Part shown: one piece after another, positions 45,561 to 58,600 of the stretch | Layout: each line of letters opens with the position of its first letter | How positions within the stretch are numbered: the stretch's first letter is position 1 | Source of the DNA: Trogon surrucura | Taxonomy: Eukaryota; Chordata; Aves; Trogoniformes; Trogonidae | Reading direction: 5' to 3' | Length of the DNA: 64,000 nt | Assembly: GCA_020746105.1 (NCBI GenBank) | Contig: CM036631.1 | Span: 15,349,058 to 15,413,057 of the forward strand | Program-made: the position numbers and the translations under genes | The notes under the pieces: generated by a model | The model's input: the letters and a program-made list of their open reading frames with translations, nothing else | Told to the model about the DNA's origin: nothing | The model's database searches: none

Positions 45561-48479
45561 TTGCGTTAGAAAGGCAGCTTCAAAGAGAAAAAACTAATAT
45601 TTGTGTCCGGGATACTTAGGATGAGAAGTAGCAACGTCTACACTAGAGTGACAGGGGTTCAGATCACAAACACTAGAGTGACAGGGGATCAGATCACATG
45701 CAAAGACAATTTTCTGTCAGTAAGAATCACGAAGCATTAACAAAACCTTCCTGGAGGCTGACACTATCAGGCCATCCTGGGAGTAAAGTCCACCCTGAGT
45801 CCAGCTTGTCCTAGAACAACATTTTGGATTCCTTAAAATAACCACTCACCCTTCACCTTGAAGTTACTTCCCTATTTACTCCTCCTTTACCTTTCTTAGG
45901 TATGTGATGTGCAGGAAGATCTTAACGCGCCAGTCGGAGAGCAAGAGGTTTGATTAGCAATCCTCAGGTTCGCTTGGAAACTACGGGCTGTGCCCATGAA
46001 TAAATTACGAAAATCATAACAACGTTTCATCTAAGGACTATGCATGACCAAATCAGATGGAGAGATTAGACACAAATTGAGTGGGGACTAAGTGGGCAGG
46101 CAGGAGCTGGATCTGGTCATTTGCCTGCAAAGAAATATTCGGAGCCCTCCATACACAGATTCATAGAAATAAAGAGAAAAAAATTGCTATTAGACACATC
46201 ACAAGCTCTACATTACCTGTTCCATCTACAGTAAAATCTGCCCTCCCTCAGTGAGCAGCCAGTCCTTGCTGCTCCCTGACAGTATCTTTGCCCTCCAACT
46301 ATTGATTTTTATGACACTTTTCAGCAACAGATTGAATATCCTTTCAGTAAGAGCCATTTTATCCCCACAGTTACAGAGAAGCGCTTTTTGAAACAAAAAG
46401 TTTATTATTTTTCTTAGGTGATTACAAGTTTTGGATGAAAACAGCTCTCGATGTTCTCCAGAAACAGAGGTAGGCTGTGATAAGCCTAAATTTGACTTAC
46501 AGTCTTGTGATAATCTCATTTAAACTGGTACGATACAGGAAAGTGGTTGGCATGTGCAAGAAAACACCCAAAAAATGAACAGAAAATTGCTGTTCAGGAA
46601 GATGTTTGGGTTAGAGCCGCAGCATTTGTCATAACACTACCCAATATTTTCCTTAGCAGTAAGGAAATAAATACAGAATTACTTGATGTAATTTACAAAT
46701 ACAAACAGATGACTGGGAAAGTAAATTAGAGAGAGGACAGGCACGGAACAGTCTGGGTAGCACAGTAAGCTGGGCTCATTCAAATCAGCTGCTTTAGGCA
46801 AATATAAAGCCCTAAGCGGTTTTTCGAGTTGCTTTTCAGCGTTGAGACTTCTTTGGTATGTATGACCAAGCTGCTCCCTTCTTGTGTTGGGACTTTGTAC
46901 AGGAAAATGAACGCCTGATCTACTTTGCATACAGTTTATGTGGCAAAGTAGTGTCCCAGCCTGGTTATTTAGCTCTGAAGCCAAAGACTTTTGTAAATAA
47001 CTGCTTCACGCAAGGGCCGAAGCACCGTCTGACATCAGTAGAACCAGAAACCCATTTTACAATGATTTCCCATCAATGGCTATGTAGGGAAATCTCTCAT
47101 TAGTGGCAGTTAATCAATTTTTGCTATATTGCATTGAAATTATGCTAGTTTCAACTAAACACGCCATTAGGCATCACTTAATCACCTTTGAACCCAAATA
47201 TCTTGTTCATTTTTTATTGATCTTGCTGCTAACACTTGGACGTTTAACATTTGCCATAAAAAAAAAAGGAGGATTTAATTTTATTCAGACAAAAACATAT
47301 ACTGAACTTCCAATCCTTATTTGAAGAGAGGTTTATTTTGTCTGGGTTTAATTTAATCATGAAAGTTAGCCAGCCTGCGGGTTTAGATAGACTGAGAATC
47401 TCTCTCCTCTGAGCAAATTCCTCCGGGGAAAGGAAACCTAAATAAAACCGAAGTGATAACTTTCTGCAAACTGCCTGATAAGCAGGGGGAACCTCAGCTT
47501 TTGAAATTTGCAGAGTAGGCCCCACTTAAGACAGTAAAACCGAGCAAAAGTCCAGATTGTCCCAGGTTCCTGTTCCCAAACAGCTCTGAGTTGGTTCTCT
47601 CCAAAGAAAGTTTGTAAATTAAGGCAAGTAAAAGATACTGCTAACTTCTCCTCATTGCTCTAGCTTAAATGTGGCTGGTTTATAAATTATTTTGGCTCAT
47701 TTCTTCTTCTAAACATAACCCTTGTTAACTAAATCTGGGAATGGAAAATAGAGGTTGGTACTTTTTATTTTCAGTGCACCATCAGTGGAATAGGATCTGC
47801 TTTCCAACTTGAGCTGTGGTCACCTCTGTCTGTGTTCTTACTGTCATGTTCTCAGCAGCATTTGAAGCCTCATAATATTCAATGAGACCAGTCAAGAAAC
47901 TGATTGATGAATAGATCTGTGATAACGCGCAAAAAGGAAAATTTCACCGCAAGTGGGCACAGGGAGGAAATCTAAAGTGGGAAGGGCTGGGAAGGCGTCA
48001 TGAGTAACAAAGGTGATATAAAGGAGGATGAGAAAAGGTCTATTCAGACTTTTCAATAGCAGTTGATTTAAAATAATGATGAATGAAAATCCAGAGAGAT
48101 CGAGTGTGGGAGATGTTTCCCTGGAACATCAAGAGGTGTCCCCTAAATCTGGATCCTCATGCTGTCCCTTGGGAGGTGGAGGCCTCCCTCACCTTGAGCA
48201 ATTCTGTAGTCTAAAGGTTCACATCGGTGAGTCTACAACATATCGGGGGGAACATTCTCTCTTCTCCTGTCTTTCTACAGTGACTAAACAAATACGAGTC
48301 CAAAACCAGCAATTCCGGAGCTCACAAACATGAAATATAAAGCCAGCTCCCTACAAATAAGATTTGATCCGCACCATAATTATGCTGAAGCGTGATTTCA
48401 ACCAGCTAGCTAACACCAAAAAAGTCAAAGGCGAAGAGATCTGAATTCAGGTTTACCACATGTGGTAAGTAAGGGGGCA
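45561..48479. other. Intergenic; no gene seen
   Basis: No coding exon, RNA gene or clear transposon recognised beyond possible diverged CR1 up to about 45800 and the 30 bp duplication at 45641. Confidence 0.5.
45641..45699. repeat. 30 bp direct tandem duplication
   Basis: CACTAGAGTGACAGGGG(T/A)TCAGATCACA occurs at 45641 and again at 45671, near-identical. Recent slippage-type duplication. Confidence 0.9.
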
Positions 48480-49044
48480 ATGTGGTAAGTAAGAGGTCCT
48501 CCTGCCCCTCTACTCTGCCCTGGTGAGACCCCATCTGGAATATTGTGTCCAGTTCTGGGCCCCTCAGCTCAAGGACAGGGAACTGCTGGAGAGAGTCCAG
48601 CACAGGGCAACTGGGATGATTAAGGGAGTGGAGCATCTCCCTTATGAGGAAAGGCTGAGGGAGCTGGGGCTCTTTAGTCTGGAGAAGAGGAGGCTGAGGG
48701 GTGACCTCATTCATGTTTATAAATATGTCAAGGGGGAATGTCAGGAAGATGGAACCAGGCTCTTCTCAGTGGCGTCCACTGACAGGACAAGGGGCAATGG
48801 GTAGAAGCTGGAAAATAAGAGATTCCATAAAAATATGAGCAAAAACTTTTTTACTGCGAGGGTTACAGAGCCCTGGCCCAGGCTGCCCAAGGAGGGTGTG
48901 GAATCTCCTTCTTTGGAGACATTCAAAACCCGTCTGGACACGTTCCTGTGCGCTCTGCTGTAGGTGATCCTGCTCTGGCAGGGGGTTGGACTAGATGATC
49001 TTTGAGGTCCCTTCCAACCTCTAACATTCTGTGATTCTGTGATT
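48480..49044 (+). mobile_element. CR1 LINE, 5'-truncated
   Basis: Close relative of the 39.7 kb copy in the same orientation: 'ggtcctcctgcccctctact', 'gaccccatctggaatattgt', 'ctcccttatgaggaaaggct' and the tail 'cattctgtgattctgtgatt'. ORF2 is open only over 48523-48804 and is then broken by a stop and frameshifts. Identity to the first copy looks above 90 percent in the shared coding part. Confidence 0.95.
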
Positions 49045-51399
49045 TACTGCTAAGAAATGTAAAGCTTGAGATCCACATGCTAATTTACAAGTGTGTCGTG
49101 CCAGCAGTCGCCAGAATAAAGCTCACTCACGTATCAGAAGCGGCTCAACTCTCTGTTACAGTAGAGGATGAAGTCTCAACTCTTCTCTGATGCTGAGGAA
49201 CTTTTAGGGAGGGTTTTCTCTGTCAGGCACTGTCGGCACAGAAGGATGATGCGTTTGTGGTCACCGTTTCCTAAGGAATGGTATGAGAGAAATGAATATA
49301 TGACAGCACAACCTGCCTAAAGTGATAAGCACATTTAAGAGTTGCCATCAACTATGCAGCACGGTTTCTTTGTGCGAAAAGTTATTTTTAAGTGGATTTT
49401 GGAAGCACAGAAGTTTTACTTCTAAACTTGACACCGACTAGGGAACCCCACGTGCTTCAGTTGTTCCCAGGCTGCTGAAAGACCCAGAGATCTGGTGCGG
49501 AGCCTGCGCAGAGCGATGGCAGCGCAGCACTGACGGTGAATTAGGCTAGAACATAACCAAGACTGATATTTTGGGCACAAAGTCGCCGTGCCATGGGAAA
49601 AATCTGTTAAATTAATTTAGTAAGGCTTATCTAATGCTAAATTAATACGGTTCTTTTTTTTCTAAGTATAAAAAGAATGTCCTCCTTTGCAGTCCCTGGG
49701 TAAGATCTTAGTGCTTTGCTTGTAGTCACTCATGCTTTAGCATGTAAACTTAGCAGTAGTCTCAATTCCATCTTTGGCTAACTAAAAAAGCACCCAGCGT
49801 AATTATGAAGAACTTTGATGCAGTAATTGTCATGTAATTATTGCTCATGTAATCTCATGTAATAACCACTCCAGGAGCAGTATTTTAATGTTTCTGTTTT
49901 GTTGGGTTTAGACCGTGAACACGTTATTTTGTGTTATGCTCTCCCATGAAGAATAAATACCCCGTGTTGGTGAACAAGATCGGGGCTTTATGCTGGTCCA
50001 ACGTGTATTCTTCATTTATTGTCACCAGTTCTCCCATGAGCTCTGATTTTCCTTTTATTGTGGACCTTTTTTTAGCTCGTCAGCAGCACAGGTTTTCAGC
50101 ACAGACTATATTAGGATCTTATGACTTGGATGAAAAAGTTGCTTAAGCTCTCGAGTGCCCAGAGCTTATGCAGCATTGCAATGGGAACCTAAGAAAAAAA
50201 AAGAGAAATTCATAAGAATGGGTGAAACAATTGGGCATCATTTTAAAGCGCTACATTTTGCAGTCAAAAAGCCTCAATGTGCTTCACGTGGGCACAAAAA
50301 AAGTGCATTTGATGTGGGAAAAGGGTAATTTCAACCCGCTTAAGGGACTTGGAGAAGTAAACATGTAACAAATCTTGTAAATATAATGGTGTTAACAAAA
50401 ACCATGGTGAAAAGAAATAGACTTTCAATATTTGAAGATATCTCTTTCATACTTCATTTATTCAACTAAAATAATTGGGCTGGGTGATTTATTATACTTG
50501 GTTTATAACCTGCTGTGCAAAATAGAGGTGACTTGGAAAGCAAATAATCTAATATGAAACGACAAAGCATTGAGATGCCACAGAAAACACAAGCATACCT
50601 GAAAAGTAGAAGCATAAGAAGCAATATTTACAGATGGAATGAAGAACTAAAAAAATCTCAACCTTGAAAATTAACTCCTACAGCACGAGGCCAAAGAAAG
50701 CAGTCTCTTGCCTGATGATGAACTTGAATTAAATCACTGGAAACGAGAATCAGAATGGAAACAAGGGCAAGGACTGTGTGATAGCGCACAAGGATTTGGT
50801 GAGGAAGGGCAATGAGTTTTCTATCTTGTGGTGGTGGTGGAGAACCGTTACGTGGGCCTCCATCCATCAATTCCAGAAAGACAACCGACCAAATACCAAA
50901 CCCTTTCCAACATTATTCAGCTCCCCAGCCCACTGAAGGCAGCGCCATTTCGTTTTCAAGCTGTGCATCTCTACAAAGGCACAGCGTTCATTCAAAACCT
51001 TGCTTCACCAAAAAAAAAAACTCCAAACCCTGCTGCTGTTTCAGCACCATGTCTTTAAATTAATATTGAGTATCTGGTGACAGCATAGAAGCAAAGGTTC
51101 AGCAACCGCCAGGTAGACGCGGCGCACCTTTGGGTCACAGAAATGTGCACAAGTAAATTAGAATACACTACATAGTGTGCAGGGATTGTAAATACATCGT
51201 GCAGCCTACGAGGATTGTGTCTGGGGAGAGACACAGGCACCTCCACCCCAACTCCCCGCAGGAAAGGCCAACGAGGTAACTGTTCCCAGCGACTGAAACG
51301 GAGCCATTAAGGCCCAATTATACCTGTGGCACGTCACCTCTCCGGAACCCTCCCGCAGTTTTACGGACGTGCCTTAAAGGCACGAACAGGCAGAAAACG
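49045..51399. other. Intergenic flank upstream of CAPRIN1; no gene seen
   Basis: No recognised gene or repeat. Base composition changes from AT-rich to GC-rich at about 51.3-51.4 kb, marking entry into the CAPRIN1 CpG island. Confidence 0.5.
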
Positions 51400-51899
51400 T
51401 GTTTTGGAGCCGCGCTTAAACCGGGAGCGGCCTCGCCCCCGGGAAGGCGGGAACGGCGCGACGGGCCCCCCTCAGGGGAGACCCCCCCCCCAGCCTCAGA
51501 CCCATCGCCTCAGCCAGGTAGGGCCCAGCACCGCCAGTTGTTTCACGGGCGGCAGAACCCGGAGCGATGGGAGTAACCGACCCCACGCTCCCCGCGGCGG
51601 GGCCCGGCCCGGAGCGCAGCCCCGGGCCCAGCGGCGGCCACTGGGAGCGCGGCCCCGCCCGCCTATTGTGTCTGGCGCTTAGGCGCCCACCGCGCGCCTG
51701 AAGGACCCGCCGGAGACCAGCCGAGAGACGGCGCCTGGGCTGGGACGCGCCTCCGCCGCCTGGGCAGAGCCGGCGCCGCAGAGCGCTGGCTCAGGCGTTC
51801 TCCGCGGACAGCCACAAGCGGCGAGGACCCCGCGCCGCTCGCTCCCGGGCCGCCTCGCCTTACGCGCTGGCGTGCGCGCCCTCGCTCCCTCCCCTAGTA

Positions 51900-52025
51900 G
51901 CGCGGTGCAGAGGTAGCAGGAGCGGAGCGGGCGGCGGGGCCGGAGTCGGCTGAGGCAGCCATTCCTAGAGCGACAGCGCAGCGCACTGAGTTTCCCCCCC
52001 GTCCCCTGGGCCACTCACTCACAGG
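51900..52025 (+). other. CAPRIN1: Possible non-coding first exon of CAPRIN1
   Basis: A donor-like ACAGG|GTGAGG lies at 52026, and a strong acceptor (long pyrimidine tract at 52357-52398, then CACACAG ending at 52406) stands two bases before the start codon. This suggests a 5' UTR exon spliced over a 381 bp intron to AG-ATG. Alternatively the 5' UTR is unspliced. The left edge is arbitrary. Confidence 0.3.
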
Positions 52026-52408
52026 GTGAGGAGGGTGGCGAGGCCCTCCGGACACCGGCGGGGCGGCGGGAGCGGGGGGGAAAGCGGCGGAAGGGACGAA
52101 CTTGGAGGGGGGGGGGGTGGTGACCGTTGGCGGGGCGAGCGCCGCCGGTGGCGGGAGGGAGCCCGCTCACGTGACCGCGCCCTGCGCGCTCCCGAGGCCA
52201 CTCGGTGGAGGAGGAGGAGGGGCGGGTGCGCGCCGGCAGGTGCGGCTCTGTCTCGGGCGCGCGCGCGCGCCCTGGGCGTGGGGAAGCGGCCGTGTGCGCG
52301 CCCGCCCTCCCGCGTGTCCCCTCCGGCGGCCCGTGCCCCCGTAACGCGCCCTCGCGTTCTCTCTCTCCCTCCTCTCTCTTTCTCTCGTTGTCTCACACGC
52401 ACACAGAG

Positions 52409-52603
52409 ATGCCCTCGGCTACCAACAGCACTATGGCGAGCAGCAGCGGCAAAGCGGGCCCGGGCGGTGAAGCGGCCCCGGCGGCGGCGGCGGCCGCTAC
52501 CCCTCAGGCATCGGGCGGCAGCATCACCTCGGTGCAAACCGAGGCCATGAAGCAGATCCTGGGAGTGATCGACAAAAAGCTGCGCAACCTGGAGAAGAAA
52601 AAG
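52409..52603 (+). CDS. CAPRIN1: CAPRIN1 coding exon 1
   Basis: ATG at 52409 (G at -3) opens MPSATNSTMASSSGK; the exon ends ...NLEKKK with donor GTGCTT at 52604. 65 codons. A run of Ala codons (residues 23-30) comes from GCG/GCC repeats. A second in-frame ATG at 52433 (Met9) has A at -3 and G at +4, a stronger Kozak context than the first. The MPSAT start is chosen because it matches the known caprin-1 N-terminus. Confidence 0.95.
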
Positions 52604-55600
52604 GTGCTTTCTTGTCCCGTGTCCCCCCTCCCTCGACTGGCGGCTGCGGGCTGACCGAGCCCCCCACCACCACCACCCCCGGGCCCCCTCGGTTTTCCAC
52701 CCTCCTCAACCCGGGACGTCCCCGTTTCTGGCGAGCCTTAGCCACGGCGTCGGGCCGTCTCAAGGGACGCTGAAACCGCCCCATCCTATTTTCCCTTCCT
52801 CTTCCTTGTGCCGGCCAGACGGCGGCCGGGCCCCCCTCGGCCGTGCCCTCCCTTGAGAGAGGGAGCCCGCGGCCTGCGCGGGGTTGTTCCCGGCGTCGCC
52901 CCCAGGGGCCGCCCGCTGGAAGCTTCCAGAAGGGCGAACGCCTCTCTCCCGGCCTTTCCCCTTCCCCTTTTTGGGGGTCCCCCGGGCCTTCCCGTCGGCC
53001 GCCCTCCCCCGCGGCCCCAGGAGCCAGCCGGCCTTCCCTTCCCTTCGCCTCCAACCGCCCCAGCGGCAGCTCTCAGAGGCCCTGAGGGCATCGCAGCAGC
53101 CGCGGGCCGCGGCCCCCTCCTCGCTGCCGGCGAGCCCCCCTCAGCGGCGCGGCTCCCTTCCCCCCTCCCTTCCGCCTTTTGTTTCCTTCGGCGGGGCCTT
53201 GCCCAGCCCCGCTCTCTCCTCGCCGCAGGGAACGGCCCCGGATTGCCACGCTTCCCCCGCACACCTCCCCACGCTCTCCCCCGCCGATTCCCTCCCCCTT
53301 GCCCTGCCCGGGGGCGCCGGGGGGGAGCCCGGGGCCCGGCGGGGCTCCCGTGCACATGGAAGCCGGAGCCAACATGGCGGCGGCCGCCTCAGCCTCTCCG
53401 AGGGAGCCGCATTGTGCGAGCAGCCCGCACAAAGCCGGCAGCCGCCGGCCACCCCACCCAGGCGGGCCGTTGTTGTGTTTTACCTTTATTACTTTCTGTT
53501 TTTTTGGTTATAAATTAATTTTTTCTTCATTTCTCGTTTTCCGTCGCCCCGAGCTCGCCCCTTCGGGTGCCTTAGGTCAACGGGAAAGCGGCCTTTCAGG
53601 AGTTATTTTTAGAAAGAGCGGCCACTAAATCCCCGTGGGCCTTGGACGGTTGTGGCAGAACAGGATGGGGAAAAAAAAAAAAAAAAAAGGGTGTCGTGGT
53701 TACGGTTTATGTGGCACCCGCTTGGTGTTGCTGGATTAAAGGAGTCTTAGAGGGCTTTCAGCCTGCAGGAGCGTGAGGTGTCCCTCAGGAAAATACTAAG
53801 ATCCGTGTAGCCTAAAGACTTGCTTCAGAACACAGTGTTACTGAGCTAAAATTGGGGGATACTGAGAAATAATTCTGTCTCCGTTGAAGCCCTAAACCCT
53901 TAGAAGTAAACAGGCACAGTTACTCTGATACTACATTTTTCTAATTAGCCCTTTAGATCGTAGTAGTCTCGACTGGTATTTTTTATAAGGGAGAAATATT
54001 AGTGGTAAATTATACCAGTTATAGCTGTTGCAAATGAAACAAGCTGTGCTTCACCTGTAAATATGTGTGCAGTGTAGTTTCCCATTTAAAAAATGGGTGC
54101 TGGGTTTTAAAAATGAAAGGACAAAAAGTAGGAAGCCGAGAGCTTTTAAATAAGTTTTAAAATCAGAGGATCTTTTCTTGAGCCTTGTCTGAATGCTGTC
54201 GTGTACAGCTAGGACAAGGTATCTGTTTTAAATTGTCATTAATAAATATGAATGTCCATGCACACAAAAATACTGGTCGTTGATTTGGGAAAGGATGGAG
54301 ATCTTTGTCTCCAGTTGTTTCAGTACAGTAAAACGGTTTGAAGTGATGTATGAAACATAAACAAAAATCCTCTGAAAATATTTATGATGTTCAAAACGTA
54401 TATTTTAAAAACTAAAATTACCAGGTGAACATTCTTCTGGTCTGTTCTGTACTTTGAAGTAACGAAGAGGAGAAGCACACTCTTACTTGTGTGCCAGTCA
54501 GCTTTCCATTCTGGTATCATTTTTGTTTACTTTTAAAAATAAATAATTTATACCTAATTTCCACTTGGCTTAGCCATTCCATTCTATTTGAATAGACTTG
54601 TAGTCAACTTTCTTAGTGTCTTAGGTTAGAAGGACGTGGGGGAGGCTGTTATTCTGGCACAAGAGAGTGAAAATTGATGATACTGGTGCTGGGTTTTTCG
54701 ATGGTTCCTTTATGTGGCTGCTGTTACTTCTCGTAACTAGGATGTCATAGCAAGCGAATAGAGGGCACAAAGTACCTTTTTTTTCTGGAAATGGCTTCTG
54801 TTGAAAAATGTTCCATTAGAATTACTGAATTTGGAAGGTAGTGCTAGCCAGTGTAGACTTCAAAAAGAAAAGGCAAACGGTAGGTCTTCAAAAAGCTGGG
54901 TGTGCTCTCGCACCAATGAATCAAAGTTGAGATATTCCTCTAAGCCTTAGCGGGCTGAGGAAGTTCTGAAACTTTGTGAAGTTGGATTCTTGTGCAGACA
55001 CTATAGGGAGATAAATTGTTCTTAATGATTAAAGCAGAATTACTAATTTGGAGGGTTGCACCTCTTCCCTTGGTGAGGAGAATCGGCATCACTCTTTAAA
55101 GAGGGCATTGCTTGGAGTTCTGAAAACAAAGCTTATTGTACGCGTGGGCATCAGCATTTTTATTTTATTATTTTATAAGTTTATTTAAATACACAAATTA
55201 ACAAATTTCCTTTAATTTGAATCTTGTGATGAGAATAATTTTTATATTTTTTTTTAACCATCTGGAAAGTAAAATCATACTGGATACTGCACAGACACGA
55301 GTTGGAGAAAAATCCTGTAAATCTCACTGAAAACTTGTGCTTAGTCTACTATTTAATCCTTAGCAGCTGATAATGAAGGCCAGTAGAGATGATTTTCCGC
55401 GCTTTGCATTTGAGAATGAGAATGAAAATGCACTTGACTTAAAAATACTTGCTTTTGAAGGGTGAAAAACAGTTGCTCTGTAAGAGTTACCATCTTAGCT
55501 TTTAGTTGAGGAAAGGTCACTCTTTATGAAGAAATCAGAAACTTTGAAGTAAATGATTTACCTTTATGTTTTCTTCTAAACTCGGAGGACATGACCATCA

Positions 55601-58600
55601 AAATCCAGTACACAGTTTCAAATCATAATATTTATAACTTAGTTCTGTGGTATTGTAGAAGTTTCTTTATAAAGTACAAGTACTAGGTTATTACTTATGC
55701 TTTCATTTTCTCTTCTTAGACGTGATCTCATTATTTGGAGGAATGAATATAGTTTGTGTTAAAAGGGACTCGGAGAGATTGAATTGCTGTTTGTAAATGT
55801 GCATGAAAACATGGCCTGAAAATGTCTCTGTTCTCTTCATCCCTCTATATGTGGAAGTGATAGGGATTGTATCCTGTTTTCTGCCTCTGTTCTTAGATGA
55901 CTGGGTATTTGTGTGTGCATGCAAGGAGGTAATTGAAGGGGTATTTTCTCTACAAGATCTTCAGACACGCAACTTGAGTATATGTGGACAAGCTTAGTTA
56001 ATTTGAAAGTTGCACGAACTCCTGTAGAGAGGTTTTTGTTAGGTGTCTGAGGTTAGAATCCTACTAGCTCTCCAGGTTCCCTAGGAGAAAATACTTCAGC
56101 AGGACCTACGTTGTCATCTTCTACTTCCTGCTTCTTATTTTTTAGAGGGAAAAACCTTTCCAAAGTAAGCCAATTGAATGTGGATCAAAATTGTGTCTTG
56201 ACACAACGATGAATGAAAAAATTTTTTTTTTTGCTTTTTAACTTGTGTGATAGAGCATGAGCTATGTAAAAACAATTTTTTAAACCCAAATGTTCTGTCA
56301 GAGGGACAGATTACCTTGTTTGCTAACATGGTTTAAGGTATGGGCAGGTGATCACAAAGATTGTTCTTGGGCAACTGTAAATATGAAGTAAACAAGTTAG
56401 ATTAAACTGCCTGATATGAGTTGAGCATGATGTATGCAGTTAAAAAGATGGGACGTTTTAGCTGTAGTTGGTAACCTAAGATGCTGTTGCTTTATCAGCT
56501 CGTCTGTGAATTTCCAAGTGTCATCCTGACTGGGTTGAAAAATTAATACTTGGAAGGTGTCTCTGTTGTTCTCACACAAGGATTTTCGCTGGAAAAGTAA
56601 ATGGATATTTCAAGTTGATCTGACTTGATTCAACAAAAACAGTGGGTTTCGCATAGGAAATGGTTGCAAACCTGTAGTAAAAGTCGAAAACAGTTTTCTG
56701 TTCTTGTAGGTGCAGGCAACGATAGTGGGGAAGCACCACGCTTCAGGTTGCCCGTCAGTACCAGCACTCTGAAGTGCTTTTGTACCGTTGCTGTGGGCCA
56801 CTTGGATTTCGAAGGCTCGTGAGTGTCTCCAGAAGCTCTCCTTGTGACGCTTGGTTTCAGATGTGTCTTCGGAGATGAAATACCATTTTCGAAACCAAGA
56901 AATTTTAACATTCATTTGAAATTATTGAAAGCCCAAGTCTTTGATACCTCCCTTGGCAGCAGTTTTGGATAGCCAAGCCTCCTCTCTTAGAACCTAGCAG
57001 GTGATATTATGTGGTGGTTCGTACTTTATTATTTCAGCTTGGTTTTAGCTGCTTTATGTCACGTAGGGATTACTTCTTATAGCAAGTGCTGTTAACTAGA
57101 TACATGATGAGTCTTACCAGCTGTGAAACATATTCTAGTTATTTTAATTTTTCAGGTGCTGCTTTGATGTTTTGTTTATGCTTTTCCTTTTCTTTTAGGA
57201 GAAAAGGATACGTAGAATGTGCTGGGAGAGCCCAGTTGGTGTTCTAGAAGCCGATATTGTATTCTAGAATTCACTTGTGGTTGTAACTGTAGCTCAGTTT
57301 GTACCAAAGTGTTTAGAACAAAATCTAGGTCTCTTGCAGTGCAGTCAGCTTTCCTGTAGATTCTTCATGTTCCTACAGGAAGTCCTATATGGCAGTTTGG
57401 AAAGAGAACATATATGTGCAGCCACCAGAAGTTTTATGAGTTTTGTCTGTGGCTTCACTTAAGTTCTGCTTATCGAAGTTTGGTTTTGTTGTTTTCCTCT
57501 GTAGTCAACTCATTGGCCTTTAGAAGGTTTATGTTTTGAAGATTGCTCTGAAGATTGCTCGCATCCCTTGGTTTTGCATTTCTTTAGGAAGGAGGGGATC
57601 CCCGCTCCCAGCCATTCTTGTATCTTTATTGCTCTGTGGGTTCGGTTGGGTGAGGCTGCTGGCCCAGCTGTCAGTCTGGCCTTGGGGCTGTCCTTGCTGG
57701 GCTGTGGTGAGCAGGACAATGCCCCTTTTGTGGTAGGAGACCTCTGGGCTAAGCTCGGCGGAGACTGCAGTCTCATACAGCGTGCGGGTGTTTTTCTAAA
57801 CGGCCAAACTTTTTTGGGGAAGACCACAAGAATATTTACAGCTGTTATTTCAAAAATAAATTCAGTTGAAACAGAAGACCTGTGAGTGTTTTGAGTTCCG
57901 GAGTATTGATGATAGTGCTTCATCGTATCTTCTTGGTTATTCCTCACCAGGGAAGCAGCTCCGGACTTGCTGGAGGTGTGTGTATACGTGTAGTAGGAAG
58001 TGTACCCAGACAGTGCATGTGAGGTTTTTGAGAGGTTCTGAACTTTGTATCATTAAACTCATAAAGTGTTTTACCTGTTTTTTTTTTTTTTCTCCCCTGC
58101 CTATCTGTCTGGGGAAATGGGAATACTTATTTTCTATATATTTATTGCAGTCATATTTGAACAGTCTTTGATGAGAAGTTAATGAGTGTGGTGATGATGG
58201 TGGATGCCAGATAAATTACAGCCTATAAATGTAAAACAGGCTGATAAACTTCTGTTTTGTAGCTTGGCTTTTCTTCTGCTTCAGTGTGAAATGTATTAGG
58301 CAGCTATTTTAAATTTTAGATATGTCAGTTGCTTAATGCTGTTAAAAGACACGGGCTGGCTTTGAGGTATCTCAGAAAACAGACTTGCAAGAGTCCCCTC
58401 CATCTTTCTTTGCTTGTAGTGAAGTGTGCATTGCAAAATGTTTACTTCAGCTGCTTGCAGAGGTTGCCTTCTCTGCCACCTTGTAGCTTGTCATACACAC
58501 TTGTGCTACTGTAGCTGGTGTAAATCATACCACTGAAATTACCTGGTTAAATCTAGCGCCTCCCTCCTGCTCCTGGCCCCCTTTTTTAAAGGTTATTTTT

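Larger units (their letters stand above)
51400..53460 (+). promoter_or_regulatory. CAPRIN1: CpG island covering CAPRIN1 promoter and first coding exon
   Basis: About 2 kb that is very GC- and CpG-rich, in sharp contrast to both flanks, with no obvious TATA box, typical of a housekeeping-type promoter. It encloses the CAPRIN1 start codon. Many long open frames on both strands here result from GC-rich composition. Transcription probably starts within 51.9-52.3 kb, but the exact site is not readable. Confidence 0.8.

Noticed and set aside
52019..52550. 172- and 174-codon ORFs on opposite strands over the CAPRIN1 5' region
   Set aside because: Arg-rich frames from GC content; the plus-strand frame is not the caprin-1 frame.
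52808..53518. 236-codon plus-strand ORF and the 209- and 189-codon overlapping frames
   Set aside because: They lie inside CAPRIN1 intron 1 in the CpG island. Composition-driven Pro/Arg/Ala frames occur on both strands at once.
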